Made by a program: the position numbers and the translations under genes. From the NCBI RefSeq assembly GCF_021555175.1, contig NZ_JAKGRW010000002.1, forward strand, positions 62,001 to 126,000: a DNA stretch of 64,000 nt. Reading direction: 5' to 3'. Every line of letters begins with the position of its first letter. Position 1 is the first letter of the stretch. Source of the stretch: Nocardioides alcanivorans. GTDB taxonomy: Bacteria > Actinomycetota > Actinomycetes > Propionibacteriales > Nocardioidaceae. A model generated the notes under the pieces. The model was not told where the DNA came from, searched no databases, and saw only the letters and a list, made by a program, of their open reading frames with translations. Shown one piece after another: positions 46,741 through 57,522 of this stretch.

Positions 46741-49700
46741 ATGGCTCTCTTGCTCCACCGCGCAGAACGCACCGATCGGCTCGCCGACGGGCTGGCCGAG
46801 GTGCTGCGCACTCCACTTGCCGACCCGTTCGCCGACGAGGTCGTGGCGGTGCCGGCGCGCGGGGTGGAGCGGTGGCTCGGGCAGCGACTCTCGCACCGGC
46901 TCGGGGTCGGGGCCCGCGGAGGTGACGGAGTCTGCGCCGGGGTGCGCTTCGTGTCGCCCCACTCCCTGGTGTCGATGCTGCTCGACCGTGACCGCGACGA
47001 TCCGTGGGACCCCGACCGTCTGGTCTGGCCGCTGCTGGCAGCCATCGACGAGGCGATGGGGGAACCGTGGGCCCACACCCTCGCGACCCACCTCGGCCAC
47101 GGACTCGAGGGGCCGGAGGCGGAGGTGCGGAGCAACCGCCGCTACTCGGTCGCACGCCGACTGGCTGGTCTGCTGGCCGCAGCGGCGGGGCAGCGGCCCG
47201 ACATGCTCGTCGGTTGGGAGCGTGGCGACGAGACCGACGGTGCCGGTCGGGTGCTGCCCGACGACCTGGCCTGGCAACCGGAGCTGTGGCGTCGGGTGGT
47301 GGACCGGGTCAGGGCGCCCTCGCCGGGCGTCCGACTGAGCGACACGTTGGAGCGCCTTGCGCGCGGAGGCGATGCGCTCGATCTGCCCGGGCGGCTCTCC
47401 CTCTTCGGTCACACCCGGTTGACGCGCAGCGAGGTGCGGATCATCGGCGCGCTCGCCCGAGTGCGTGACGTGCATCTCTGGCTTCCGCAACCGTCGCTGG
47501 CCCTGTGGGAGCAACTCGGTGAACTCTCCGCTGCAGGGCCCGTGCCCCGCCGCGACGACCACAGCGCCGAGTCCGTGCAGAATCCGGTGCTGGCCAGCCT
47601 CGGGCGCGACTCCCGCGAGCTGCAACGCACCCTCGCCGAGGCCGGGGAGATCCACGATCACGCGCTCCCGCTCGCCGACGAGGCCCCGCAGACACTGCTG
47701 GGAAGGTTGCAGGCCGACATCCGCGCCAACCGGGCACCGCGTCCGGGCCCGGTCGTCGAAGGCGACGACTCCTTCCAGGTGCACTCCTGCCACGGCCCGT
47801 CGCGCCAGGTCGAGGTGTTGCGCGAGGTGTTGGTCGGGCTGCTTGCCGACGACCGCGATCTCGAGCCCCGCGACGTGTTGGTGATGTGTCCCGACATCGA
47901 GACCTACGCGCCGCTGATCCAGGCCGGCTTCGGTCTGGGTGAGATCGCAGACGAGGGTCACCCCGCCCACCGGTTGAGGGTGCGCCTGGCCGACCGTTCC
48001 CTGGCCGCGACCAACCCGCTGCTTGCAGTCGCTGCCCGGCTCGTCGAGCTCGCCGGCGGCCGGGTCACCGCGACGGACGTGCTCGATCTGCTGGCCAACC
48101 CGGCAGTCGCTGAGCGGTTCCGTTTGCAGACCGACGACCACTCCCGCATCGCCCGCTGGATTGCCGACGCCGGGGTGCGCTGGGGCATCGACGCCGCAGC
48201 CCGTGCCGACTACCACCTCGACCGTTTCGGACAGAACACCTGGCGCGCCGGCATCGACCGGTTGTTGCTGGGCGTCGCGATGGCGGACGACGATCATGGC
48301 CGACTCGGGGTCGCGCTGCCGCTCGACGACGTCTCCTCCGGTGACATCGACCTGGTCGGCAAGGTCACGGAATATGTCGACCGGATCGCTGCTGCCCTCG
48401 AGGCCCTGCAGACGGCACACGCCGTGGAGCAGTGGGCTGCCGCGTTGGGGGAGGCAGTCAGTGCTCTCACCAAGGTTCCTGCCGACCGGGCCTGGCAGGC
48501 GACCCAGTTCGAGCGCGAGCTGGCGACGATCAGGCAGGCGGCCGCCTCCGGGACGACGGCGCTGCGGCTCACCGACGTGCGCTCGCTGCTCCAGCACCGG
48601 CTGGCTGGCCGACCGACTCGAGCCAACTTCCGCACCGGCACCCTCACCGTCTCCACGATGGTGCCGATGCGTTCGGTGCCCCACAAGGTGATCTGCCTGG
48701 TCGGACTCGACGACGGGGCCTTTCCACGGGTTGGCACGATCGACGGCGACGACCTGCTCGGCCGCGACCCGTTGACCGGAGAACGTGACCTGCGCAGCGA
48801 AGACCGGCAGCTGCTCCTCGATGCGGTCCTGGCAGCCACGGAGAAGCTGGTGATCACCTACAGCGGCGCCAACGAGCACACCGGCTCGGAGCGTCCTCCC
48901 GCCGTGCCTGTCGGCGAGCTGCTCGACGCCGCCGAGCTGACCGCGCCCGAGGCGCAGGTGCGCATCGACCACCCGTTGCAGTCGTTCGACCGCCGCAACC
49001 TGGTGCCCGGGCTGGTGCCGGGAAGCGACCGGCCGTTCAGCTTCGATGCAGCAGCGCTCGCCGGAGCCCGGGTGGCGGTGCGCGACCGGGTGCAACGCCC
49101 GCCGCTGCTCACCGACCCGCTTCCGGCGCTGCCCGCCGGTGACGTGTCGCTGGACGAGCTGATCGGCTTCCACACCCACCCGGTGCGAGAGTTCCTGCGA
49201 CACCGGCTCGACGTCACCACGCCGCTGGAGGCCGAGCTGGCCGAGGTGGCCATCCCGATCGAGCTCGACGCCCTGGCCACGTGGGGCATCGGCGACCGGT
49301 TGTTGCGGGCGGTGCTCGAGGGCCGCGACCCCTCGGCGAGCATGTTCGCCGAGCAGTTGCGCGGTTTCCTGCCGCCGGGCCAGCTCGGCGTCCGCACCCT
49401 GCGCGAGGTCACGACCAAGGTGCAGGAGATCGTCACCAGCACCCACGGCCTGCGCGCCGAGGAGGCGCGGACGGTCGACGTCGACATCGACCTGGGTGGT
49501 GGGCGGCGACTCACCGGCACGGTCACCGACGTACGCGGGCACCAGCGCTTGGTCGTCGGCTACTCGGGGGTGCGAGCTCGACAGCGCCTCGACAACTGGA
49601 TCAACCTGCTGGCCCTCTCTGCCGGCCACCCCGACCAGCACTGGACCGCGATGGTGGTCGGCAAGGGCAAGGGTGCCCCGGCACGCAGCCTGGCCGGTCC

Positions 49701-50106
49701 GGTCGACCACCGGGCGGTGGAGTGGCTGCGCACCTTGGTCGAGATCCGCGACCGCGGCCTGTGTGCCCCGTTGCCGTTGCCACTGCGCACCGGCATGGCG
49801 TGGGCGGAGGCCCGGGCGCGCGCAGACTCCGGTGCCCCTGCTGATCCGGAGGTCTCTGCCCGCCGCGAGTGGGAGACCGACCGCAACCGCGGCAACGCCC
49901 CCAGCGGCGACCAGGACGATCCCTTCCACAAGCTGGTGTGGGGTGACGCGGCACCGTTCGAACGGCTCACCGCGCCGGTGGTGCCCGACGAGCCGGAAGC
50001 CGACTCCGTGCACCGCCTCGACCAGCTCTCCCGGCAGGTGTGGGGGCCGCTGCTGGTGCAGGGCCTCGGAAGGTGGGTCCGCTGTGACCGGACCGAGCGC
50101 TGGTGA
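46741..50106 (+). CDS. recC: Exodeoxyribonuclease V, RecC subunit
   Basis: 1,121 aa, a normal RecC length. Helicase-like but inactive domains: ALLLHRAERTDRLADGLAEV at the start, PARGVERWLGQRLSHRLG, LSLFGHTRLTRSEVRIIGAL and ICLVGLDDGAFPRVGTIDGD. With RecB and RecD it unwinds and degrades double-stranded ends and, in some species, recognises Chi-like sequences via RecC. Start ATG 46741. It is the first gene of recC-recB-recD and its stop lies 13 bases before the recB GTG. Confidence 0.93.
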   Translation: MALLLHRAERTDRLADGLAEVLRTPLADPFADEVVAVPARGVERWLGQRLSHRLGVGARGGDGVCAGVRFVSPHSLVSMLLDRDRDDPWDPDRLVWPLLAAIDEAMGEPWAHTLATHLGHGLEGPEAEVRSNRRYSVARRLAGLLAAAAGQRPDMLVGWERGDETDGAGRVLPDDLAWQPELWRRVVDRVRAPSPGVRLSDTLERLARGGDALDLPGRLSLFGHTRLTRSEVRIIGALARVRDVHLWLPQPSLALWEQLGELSAAGPVPRRDDHSAESVQNPVLASLGRDSRELQRTLAEAGEIHDHALPLADEAPQTLLGRLQADIRANRAPRPGPVVEGDDSFQVHSCHGPSRQVEVLREVLVGLLADDRDLEPRDVLVMCPDIETYAPLIQAGFGLGEIADEGHPAHRLRVRLADRSLAATNPLLAVAARLVELAGGRVTATDVLDLLANPAVAERFRLQTDDHSRIARWIADAGVRWGIDAAARADYHLDRFGQNTWRAGIDRLLLGVAMADDDHGRLGVALPLDDVSSGDIDLVGKVTEYVDRIAAALEALQTAHAVEQWAAALGEAVSALTKVPADRAWQATQFERELATIRQAAASGTTALRLTDVRSLLQHRLAGRPTRANFRTGTLTVSTMVPMRSVPHKVICLVGLDDGAFPRVGTIDGDDLLGRDPLTGERDLRSEDRQLLLDAVLAATEKLVITYSGANEHTGSERPPAVPVGELLDAAELTAPEAQVRIDHPLQSFDRRNLVPGLVPGSDRPFSFDAAALAGARVAVRDRVQRPPLLTDPLPALPAGDVSLDELIGFHTHPVREFLRHRLDVTTPLEAELAEVAIPIELDALATWGIGDRLLRAVLEGRDPSASMFAEQLRGFLPPGQLGVRTLREVTTKVQEIVTSTHGLRAEEARTVDVDIDLGGGRRLTGTVTDVRGHQRLVVGYSGVRARQRLDNWINLLALSAGHPDQHWTAMVVGKGKGAPARSLAGPVDHRAVEWLRTLVEIRDRGLCAPLPLPLRTGMAWAEARARADSGAPADPEVSARREWETDRNRGNAPSGDQDDPFHKLVWGDAAPFERLTAPVVPDEPEADSVHRLDQLSRQVWGPLLVQGLGRWVRCDRTERW

Positions 50107-50119
50107 GCGATCAGAGGCC

Positions 50120-53100
50120 GTGATCGACGACATGCAACCCTTCCGGATCAGCGATCCGCTGCCGACCGGCACCACCTTGCTGGAAGCGAGTGCGGGCACC
50201 GGCAAGACCTGGACGATCGGGGCCTTGGTGGCCCGTTTCGTCGCCGAGGGAGAGGCGCGCCTCGACGAGATGCTGGTGGTCACCTTCGGTCGCGCCGCGA
50301 GCTAGGAGCTGCGCGAACGCGTGCGCGCCCAGTTGGTCGAGCTCGACCGGGCCTACGCAGACCCGACGGCACCGCGCCGGCCCAACGAAGTGGTCGACCT
50401 GCTGCTCGACGTCGACGCCGACGAGCGACTGCGACGGCGCCGACGGGTGCGGGACGCCTTGGCGGAGTTCGATGCGGCGACGATCGCGACCACCCATCAG
50501 TTCTGCCAGCTGGTCCTGCGCAGCCTGGGGGTGGCTGGTGACACCGATGCCGATGCCACGTTGGTCGAAGACCTCGACGACTTGTTGGTGGAGGTCGTCG
50601 ACGACCTCTACCTCCGTGGTTTCGCCGACTCCGACGACAAGCCGCTCTTCACCCGCGGAGAGGCGCTCAAGCTGGCCCGCGGTGCGGTGGGCGACCCGCA
50701 GGCCAGGTTGGAGCCTGGCGCCGACGATCCGTCGTCGCCCGCGGGACGGCGGGTCGGTTTCGCGCGCGCGGTGCGCAACGAGCTCGCGCGACGCAAGCGG
50801 CGCCTCGGCGTACTCGGCTACGACGACTTGCTGAGCCAGCTCGCCCACGCGCTGGCGCAACCGGATGCGCCGGCCCGGGCGCGGATGCGGCAGCGCTGGA
50901 AGGTCGTGCTGGTCGATGAGTTCCAAGACACCGACCCGGTGCAGTGGCAGGTGCTCGACCGGGCCTTCTCCGGCCACGCCACGATGGTGCTGATCGGTGA
51001 CCCCAAGCAGGCGATCTACGCCTTCCGCGGAGGTGACGTCGTCACCTACCTCGCCGCCGCCGCGACCGCGACGCAGAGCCGGACCCTGGCCACCAACTGG
51101 CGCTCCGACCAGCCGCTGCTCGATCGCATGCAGGTCCTGCTCGAAGGGGCTGCCCTCGGCGACCCGAAGATCCTGGTGCGTCCCGTGCGAGCCGCCCACA
51201 CCGAGTCACGGTTGGTCGGCGCCCCCGAGACCGAACCGTTCACGGTGCGGGTGGCGACCCGGTCGATGTTCGGAAAGCTTGGCGCCAAGGGCCTCGCGGT
51301 CGGCATGGTGAGACCCCTGATCGCCCGCGACTGCGCGGCGCAGATCAAGGCGCTCCTCGCCTCCGGCGCCCGAGTCGACGGCGAGCCGGTCGAGCCGGGA
51401 GACGTCGCGGTACTGGCTCACACCGGAGCACAGCTCCAGTTGGTGCACGAGGCACTCACCGAGATGGGGGTGCCTGCCGTGATCGCCGGAGGAGGCAGTG
51501 TCTTCCGCACCCCAGCCGCCCGTGAGTGGCTCGCGCTGCTGGAGGCGATGGAGCAACCCCATCGCTCGAGCCGGGTGCGCTCGGCGGCGCTCACCCCTTC
51601 GTCGGTCGGGGAGCGACCGAGCTCGACGCCGATCCCAACCTCACCGACCAGCTCTCCGAGCAGTTCGTGGAGTGGGCCGGGTTCTTCACCCGCCGTGGCG
51701 TGGCCGCGGTGCTGGAGGCGGCAGTGGTCGGTGGGCTGCATGAGCGCGTGCTCGGGTGGAGTGCGGGTGAGCGACACCTGACCGATCTGCGGCACGTGGG
51801 CCAGGCGTTGCACCAACTGGTCACCGTTGAACGGCTCGGTCTGGTCGCGGTGGTCCAGTGGCTGCGGGAGCAGATCGCCGATGACGCGCCTGAGGTCGGA
51901 TCCGAACGCACCCGACGCCTCGACAGCGATGCGGCGGCCGTGCAACTCGTCACGATCCACGGCAGCAAGGGCCTGCAGTACCCGATCGTCCACCTGCCCT
52001 TCATCGCCGACAGGTGGACCCCGAAGCCCGACATGCCGCGCTTCCATGACACGGCAGACGACCAGCGGTGCCTCGACGTCGGTGGTCCCCAGGGCTCGCG
52101 GTGGAAGGACGACTCCGCCCGCCACCTGGCAGAGGAGGCCGGTGAGTCGTTGCGATTGCTCTATGTGGCGATGACTCGGGCCAAGAGCCAACTGGTCGCC
52201 TGGTGGGCCCCCACCAACAACACGCAGGGTTCGCCGTTGCACCGCATGCTCATCGGCCGGGGCCCGGGCACCGCTGTGGTCCCTGACGTGTCGATGCTGC
52301 CCTCCGACGCCGACGCCCACCAGTTCTTCGAGGCGTGGCGAGAGCGAGGTGGGCCGGTGTGGCGGTTGGCCACCGCGCAGACACCGCCGGAGCCGTTGCC
52401 TGCAGGCGCGCCTCCTGCGCTCTCGGTGCGGCAGTTCACCCGGGAGGTGGACACCACGTGGCGGCGTACCTCCTACTCGGCGTTGAGCAAGGCGGCCGAG
52501 ACCGCGGCCGCAGCGGCCAGGCCGGGGGTCGACTCCGAGCCGGAACAGGCGCCGCGCGACGACGAGCCCGACACCGTCGAGGTGGTGGCCGGTGCGTCGG
52601 AGGTCGCGCGGCTCGCCGTTGGGGCCGACGTGCCGTCTCCGATGGCCGACCTGCCGGTCGGTGCCGGCTTCGGCTCGTTGGTGCACGCCGTGCTGGAGCA
52701 CGCCGACCCCGAAGCACCCGACTTCACCACTGAGCTGATGACGCGGGTGCAGGAGGAGTTGCCACGTTGGCCGGCACCAGTGGAGCCCGAGGCACTCGCC
52801 GCGGCGCTGGTGACGGTCTGTGAGAGTCCGCTCGGCCCGCTCGCGCACGGGCGGCGGTTGGTCGACATCGGGTTGCAGCGGCGGTTGCGTGAGATGGAGT
52901 TCGAGCTGCCGCTGGCCGGTGGCGACGACGCCGACTATCCGGTCGACCGGATCCGGCTCGGTGACCTCGCACGGCTGCTGCGTGCCCACCTGCCCGTGGG
53001 GGATCCGCTGCTGCCCTATGCCGAGGCACTCGACGACCCGGCGCTTGGAGACCAGCGGCTCAACGGCTACCTGACCGGCTCGATCGACGTCGTACTCGAG

Positions 53101-53460
53101 ATCGACGGCCGATTCCTGGTGGTCGACTACAAGACCAACTGGCTCGGTCAGCCCGACGTCCCGTTGACCGCCGCCGACTACGCGCCGTCCGCGTTGGCGG
53201 CGGCGATGGCACATTCGGACTATCCGCTGCAGGCCCTCCTCTATGCCGTGGTGCTGCACCGTTACCTGCGTTGGAGGCTTCCCGACTACGACCCGGACCA
53301 GCACCTGGGTGGGGTGCTCTATCTCTACGTGCGGGGCATGTGCGGTGCGGCGACCCCGCTGGTCGACGGACACCCCACGGGCGTCTTCTCGTGGCGCCCG
53401 CCCGCGGCGCTGGTGCTGGCGGTCAGTGATCTGCTCGATGGTGACGGAGGCGTGTCATGA
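50120..53460 (+). pseudogene. recB: Exodeoxyribonuclease V, RecB subunit, interrupted by a stop and a frameshift
   Basis: About 1,113 aa when corrected. Walker A LEASAGTGKTW, VDEFQDTDPVQWQVLDRAF (motif II), helicase motifs SRTLATNWRSDQPLLDRMQ and VQLVTIHGSKGLQYPIVHLP, and the C-terminal nuclease GSIDVVLEIDGRFLVVDYKT are all encoded. A TAG at 50303-50305 sits where homologues have CAG (RAAS-Q-ELRERV). The C run at 51594-51597 needs one more C to restore ALTPFVGRGATELDADPNLT. The stop at 53460 overlaps recD. The C-run loss looks like a read error; the TAG is a substitution and could be real. Confidence 0.88.
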
Positions 53461-55220
53461 CCGAACTCTTCGAGGCCGAATCGCCTCACGACCACCGTTT
53501 CGCCCTCCGCGCTGACGGGGTGCTGGCCCAGGCCAACCGGGCCGCGCTGGTGACCGCTGCCGACGTGCACGTGGCCAGTCGCCTCGGCGTGCTCGGCGGT
53601 GAGACGGAGCAGTCGGTGCTGCTCGCCGTGGCGCTGGCCTCCGCTGCCGTGCGCAACGGATCGGTGTGTCTCGAGCTGGCCGACCTCGACGAGTGGCGCG
53701 CAGCCGCACCTGACGTCGCCTGGCCTGAGTCGGCCCAGGCGTGGGGTGCCGCTCTCGCGGAGTCCCGGCTGGTCGCGGCGGGGGTGCTCCACTGGGAGCA
53801 CGACCTGTTGCATCTCGACCGTTACTGGCGGCAGGAGGGGCAGGTCGCCGATGACCTGCTGAGCAGGTCTGCCCGCCCGGTCCCGCCCCCGGCACCGGGG
53901 GTGGAGTCGGCTGCCGACCGACTCTTCCCCGGCGAGGGGTACGCCGATCAGCGAGCGGCTGCTCTCCAGGCCACCGCCACGTGGACGGCCGTGCTGACCG
54001 GCGGGCCGGGCACCGGCAAGACCACGACGGTCGCTGGGCTGCTGGCACTGCTGCTCGCGGCGTCCCCGGAGGGGACCGGGCCGTTGCGGGTGGCTCTCGC
54101 GGCACCCACGGGCAAGGCGGCCGCCAGGCTGAGTGCCGCCGTCCAGGACGAACTGGCGAAGGAGCGGTTCTCGGCTGCCGAACGCGAAGCGCTGGCAGGG
54201 GTGCGGGCGACGACCCTGCACCGGCTGTTGGGGGCCCGACCCGACACCCGCAGCCGTTTCCGGCACCACCGCGGAAACCGGCTGCCGCACGACGTCATCG
54301 TGGTCGACGAGACCTCGATGGTGCCGCTGACGATGATGGCGCGGCTCTTCGAGGCCGTGCGACCCGACACCCGGCTGGTGCTGGTCGGTGATCACCACCA
54401 GCTCGCGTCGGTCGAGGCCGGCGCGGTGCTGGCCGATCTCGTTGCCGGCCTCCCCGAGCAGCAGGTCGGCGTGCTCGCCCACAACCACCGCTCCGAGGCC
54501 GACATCGTGGAACTGGGCGAGGCGATCCGGTCGGGTGATGCCGAGGCGGTCGTGGCGCGGTTGTCGGCCGACTCCGACGAGGTGGAGTTCGTGGCGGAAC
54601 CCGACGACGCGCTGCGGGCCCGGCTGGTGGGCGCCGCCGTGGAGCTTCGTGGTGCCGCGCAGCGAGGTGACGCCGACACGGCGTTGGCGGCCCTCGAGAA
54701 GCACCGGCTGCTGTGTGCCCACCGCGAGGGGCCCTACGGGGTCGACTGGTGGAACCGGCGCATCGAGCACTGGCTCGCCGAGACGATCGTGGACGGCGTC
54801 GACCATCCCCTGCGTGACCCTTGGTACGTCGGCCGTCCGGTGCTGGTCACCGCCAACGACCCGACGCTGGGCATCTTCAACGGTGACACCGGCGTCGTGG
54901 TGCGCACCCCCGCCGGCAGCCGCCGGGTGGTCCTCGAGACCGCCGCCGGACAACTGTCGTTGCCTCCGAGCCGGCTCGACGCGGTCGAGACGATGCACGC
55001 GATGACGATCCACAAGTCGCAGGGCAGTCAGGCCTCCGAGATCACGGTGCTGCTGCCCGACGAGGAGTCGCGGCTGCTCACGCGTGAACTGCTCTACACA
55101 GCCGTCACCAGGGCACGGCACCGAGTGCGGGTGGTTGGCAGCGAGGAGGTCGTGCGGGCGTCGGTGAGCCGTCGGGTTCGACGCGCGAGCGGGTTGCAGC
55201 ACCGCCTCGCCGGTCGATGA
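53457..55220 (+). CDS. recD: Exodeoxyribonuclease V, RecD subunit
   Basis: 587 aa SF1B 5'-3' helicase. Walker A TGGPGTGKTTTVAGLLALLL, motif II VIVVDETSMVPLTMMA, motif III LVGDHHQLASVEAGAVLADL and the C-terminal UvrD-like MTIHKSQGSQASEITVLLPD. The ATG at 53457 overlaps the recB stop. Acts with RecB and RecC in double-strand-break processing and degradation of foreign linear DNA. Confidence 0.95.
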   Translation: MTELFEAESPHDHRFALRADGVLAQANRAALVTAADVHVASRLGVLGGETEQSVLLAVALASAAVRNGSVCLELADLDEWRAAAPDVAWPESAQAWGAALAESRLVAAGVLHWEHDLLHLDRYWRQEGQVADDLLSRSARPVPPPAPGVESAADRLFPGEGYADQRAAALQATATWTAVLTGGPGTGKTTTVAGLLALLLAASPEGTGPLRVALAAPTGKAAARLSAAVQDELAKERFSAAEREALAGVRATTLHRLLGARPDTRSRFRHHRGNRLPHDVIVVDETSMVPLTMMARLFEAVRPDTRLVLVGDHHQLASVEAGAVLADLVAGLPEQQVGVLAHNHRSEADIVELGEAIRSGDAEAVVARLSADSDEVEFVAEPDDALRARLVGAAVELRGAAQRGDADTALAALEKHRLLCAHREGPYGVDWWNRRIEHWLAETIVDGVDHPLRDPWYVGRPVLVTANDPTLGIFNGDTGVVVRTPAGSRRVVLETAAGQLSLPPSRLDAVETMHAMTIHKSQGSQASEITVLLPDEESRLLTRELLYTAVTRARHRVRVVGSEEVVRASVSRRVRRASGLQHRLAGR

Positions 55221-55288
55221 CCCGGGTTCGGTCGAGTGTCGTGTCGTTTCGGGTTTCCCGGCCGCGTCGCGGTGGCAAGAATGATGAC

Positions 55289-56029
55289 GTGATCCCCTCC
55301 CGACGTTCCCGCCTCCGCGCCGCCTTGCCTGCTGCGTTGGTTGTCGTGCTGGTCGCCCTGACCGCATGCAGCAGCGGTGACGACGACGTGGAGAAGTCGA
55401 GTGACACCCTCGAGGGAATGAGCGGCGTGGAGATCCGCGACGCCGCCAAGGCAGCGATGAGTGAACTCGAAGCCGTGCATGTCGTGGCGTCGCTGCCGCA
55501 GGGCGAGCGCGCCATCGAGCTCGACGTCCGGGTGGACGCCGAGGGCAATTGCCAGGCATCCGTCGACATGGGCCCGGGCCGGGCAGTGCTGGTGGCCGAC
55601 GGCACGGCGACCTGGGTGAAGGGTGATCGTGACTTCTGGGTCACCGCCACCACGAGCGAGGACCTTGCCGACCGGGTGGTGGGGGAGGTGGGCGACGGCT
55701 GGGCCAGGTTGAGCGATGACGAGTTCTCCGATCAGCTCACCGGCATCTGTAACCTGGACGAACTGATCGGCAGCATCAACGAGGGGGACAAGGCGGACAT
55801 CGACGTGCAGGGCGTCGTCGACCACGAGGGCGCCGAAGCCCAAGAGCTGATGACTACCAGCGAGTCCGGTGAGATCAGCAACGTGCTGATCGCCTTCGAG
55901 GCGCCCCACCGGGTGCTGCAGGTGCGACGTGATGCGCCGGAGGCGACCGCGATCCACTTCGACGAGTTCGATGAAGCCGTGACGGTGCAGGTCCCCGACG
56001 ACGACGAGACGGTTGCCTTGGCCTGGTAG
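55289..56029 (+). CDS. LppX/LprG-like lipoprotein
   Basis: 246 aa from GTG 55289. Lipoprotein signal with lipobox LTAC, then a beta-rich LppX-like fold: EIRDAAKAAMSELEAVHVVA, ELDVRVDAEGNCQASVDMGP, ATWVKGDRDFWVTATTSEDL and DQLTGICNLDELIGSINEGD. LppX and LprG in mycobacteria carry lipids or lipoglycans. The next gene shares the same domain, so these are tandem paralogues with different membrane anchoring. Confidence 0.78.
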   Translation: MIPSRRSRLRAALPAALVVVLVALTACSSGDDDVEKSSDTLEGMSGVEIRDAAKAAMSELEAVHVVASLPQGERAIELDVRVDAEGNCQASVDMGPGRAVLVADGTATWVKGDRDFWVTATTSEDLADRVVGEVGDGWARLSDDEFSDQLTGICNLDELIGSINEGDKADIDVQGVVDHEGAEAQELMTTSESGEISNVLIAFEAPHRVLQVRRDAPEATAIHFDEFDEAVTVQVPDDDETVALAW

Positions 56030-56147
56030 CCCAGTGCGTTGGCACCGAGTCGGGGAACCGGAGTGCCTGCAGCGCCGTCACAGCAGAACAGAAGGGCCCT
56101 GACGGGCCGCAAGACGGTAGATTCACCGTCGAGACGAAGGAGTGGAC

Positions 56148-57479
56148 GTGGAGTTGCACCACCAGCTGCAGGCGTTGGTCCAGCAGCGTGGCCAAGCGGT
56201 GTTGACCGATCCTGACGCGCTGCGCGCCGCGCTCGAGGACTACCTCGACGAGCAGACGGCGAGCACCGGCGACCTCAACCTCCTTGTCGACGCCGTGCGG
56301 CTGGGCGGCCTGTCCCGGCTTCGTTCCGCGTCACAGGGCGGCGCGCTCCCGGGCGCCGCGGTCGAGACCGCCGGCGACTTCCTCGCCCGCCAGCGCGGCA
56401 GCAGTGACGTCACCAGTGCCCAGTGGGCATGCGCAGCTCTCGGCTACGCGGTCGGGCTCGTGCCCGACCAGGTGCCGACCTCCTTGCGCCGGAATCTCAC
56501 CAGCGGTGGCAGCGCCGGTTTCCCGCCTTCCGGTCCTCCGGTGGCGTCCCCGCCGCCGATGATGTCGCCCCACCCGCAGATGTCGCCGACCCAGCAGCCG
56601 TGGCAGTCCGGTCCTTCCGGCCCGCAGAGCGGACCCGGCTACGGCCCACCGCAGGGACAGCCGGGGCCCCCGACGGGTTGGTCCGGAGCTCAGGGGGCGC
56701 CGTACGCGCAGCCGCCGAAGAAGTCGAAGGCCCCACTCATCGCAGTGGGCGCCGTGGTCGCCCTGCTTGCGGTCGGCGGTGGCATCGCATGGGCGGTGGC
56801 CTCCGGCGATGATGACGACAAGAAGGCGGGCGGCGGTGAGACCACGTCACAGGGCACGGACATCACGGAACCGCCCAATGGCGGCCCCAAGCTCGAGGAC
56901 CTGAGCCCCGAGGAGATCAAGAACGCCGTCGTCGACGACATGAGCGCGGTCGAGTCGCTCAACATGGCCGGCACCGTCGAGGCGGACCAGGTTCGGCTCG
57001 ACCTGTCCATCGACGTCGACGGCAAGTGCGCCGGGTCGATGGAGGTGGAGGGAGGTTCGGCCAGCCTCATCTCCGACGGGGAGGACGAATACCTCAAGGG
57101 TGATCAGAGGTTCTGGGAGTTCAGTTCCGGGGGTTCGGCGCCCTCCGAGGTGCTCGACATGCTCGTCGGCAAGTGGATCCGCTCGCCGGGCACCGAGAAC
57201 TTTGCCGACTTCTGCGACCTCAACAACCTGCTCGACGAGTTCAACAACGACGGCGCCGTCGACTTCGAGGTCGCGGGCACCAGCGTGGTCAACGGTCGTG
57301 AGGCACTGGAGCTGCGTGCCAACGACGGCAGCAAGATCTTCGTCGCCAACCAAGGTCCGCACCACATCTTGAGGTTGGTCAACGAGGGTTCGGATGCGGG
57401 CGAGTTCACCCTCTCCCAGTTCGACAAGCCCCTCGACATCGAGGCACCTGCCGACTACATCGACCAGCCCGGCAGCTGA
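56148..57479 (+). CDS. Membrane protein with N-terminal adaptor-like domain and LppX-like outer domain
   Basis: 443 aa from GTG 56148 with GAAGGAG five bases upstream; GTG 56142 is an alternative. Residues 1-110 (ALVQQRGQAVLTDPDALRAA, LEDYLDEQTASTGDLNLLVD) resemble a helical domain found fused to various actinobacterial sensors. A Pro/Gln/Gly-rich linker leads to one membrane helix (LIAVGAVVALLAVGGGIAWA), then an LppX-like domain paralogous to the upstream lipoprotein (DLSIDVDGKCAGSMEVEGGS, FADFCDLNNLLDEF). This puts the adaptor inside the cell and the lipid-binding-like domain outside, a sensor-like arrangement (inference). Confidence 0.72.
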   Translation: MELHHQLQALVQQRGQAVLTDPDALRAALEDYLDEQTASTGDLNLLVDAVRLGGLSRLRSASQGGALPGAAVETAGDFLARQRGSSDVTSAQWACAALGYAVGLVPDQVPTSLRRNLTSGGSAGFPPSGPPVASPPPMMSPHPQMSPTQQPWQSGPSGPQSGPGYGPPQGQPGPPTGWSGAQGAPYAQPPKKSKAPLIAVGAVVALLAVGGGIAWAVASGDDDDKKAGGGETTSQGTDITEPPNGGPKLEDLSPEEIKNAVVDDMSAVESLNMAGTVEADQVRLDLSIDVDGKCAGSMEVEGGSASLISDGEDEYLKGDQRFWEFSSGGSAPSEVLDMLVGKWIRSPGTENFADFCDLNNLLDEFNNDGAVDFEVAGTSVVNGREALELRANDGSKIFVANQGPHHILRLVNEGSDAGEFTLSQFDKPLDIEAPADYIDQPGS

Positions 57480-57485
57480 GCCGCC

Positions 57486-57503
57486 CCGGCCCACGAGGGC
57501 CGG
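57486..57503. terminator. Hairpin between convergent genes
   Basis: CCGGCCC-ACGA-GGGCCGG, a 7-bp GC stem with a four-base loop, 7 bases after one gene and 20 bases before the convergent deacetylase end. Likely a bidirectional terminator without a T tract. Confidence 0.5.
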
Positions 57504-57522
57504 TGGCCGGTCCGTGCGTGGA

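Noticed and set aside
46654..50283. A 1,209-codon open frame on the minus strand
   Set aside because: It mirrors recC, has no recognisable domains and low-complexity composition typical of antisense frames in high-GC DNA.
53325..55559. A 744-codon minus-strand frame
   Set aside because: Antisense to recD; composition is Arg/Pro/His-rich with no domains.
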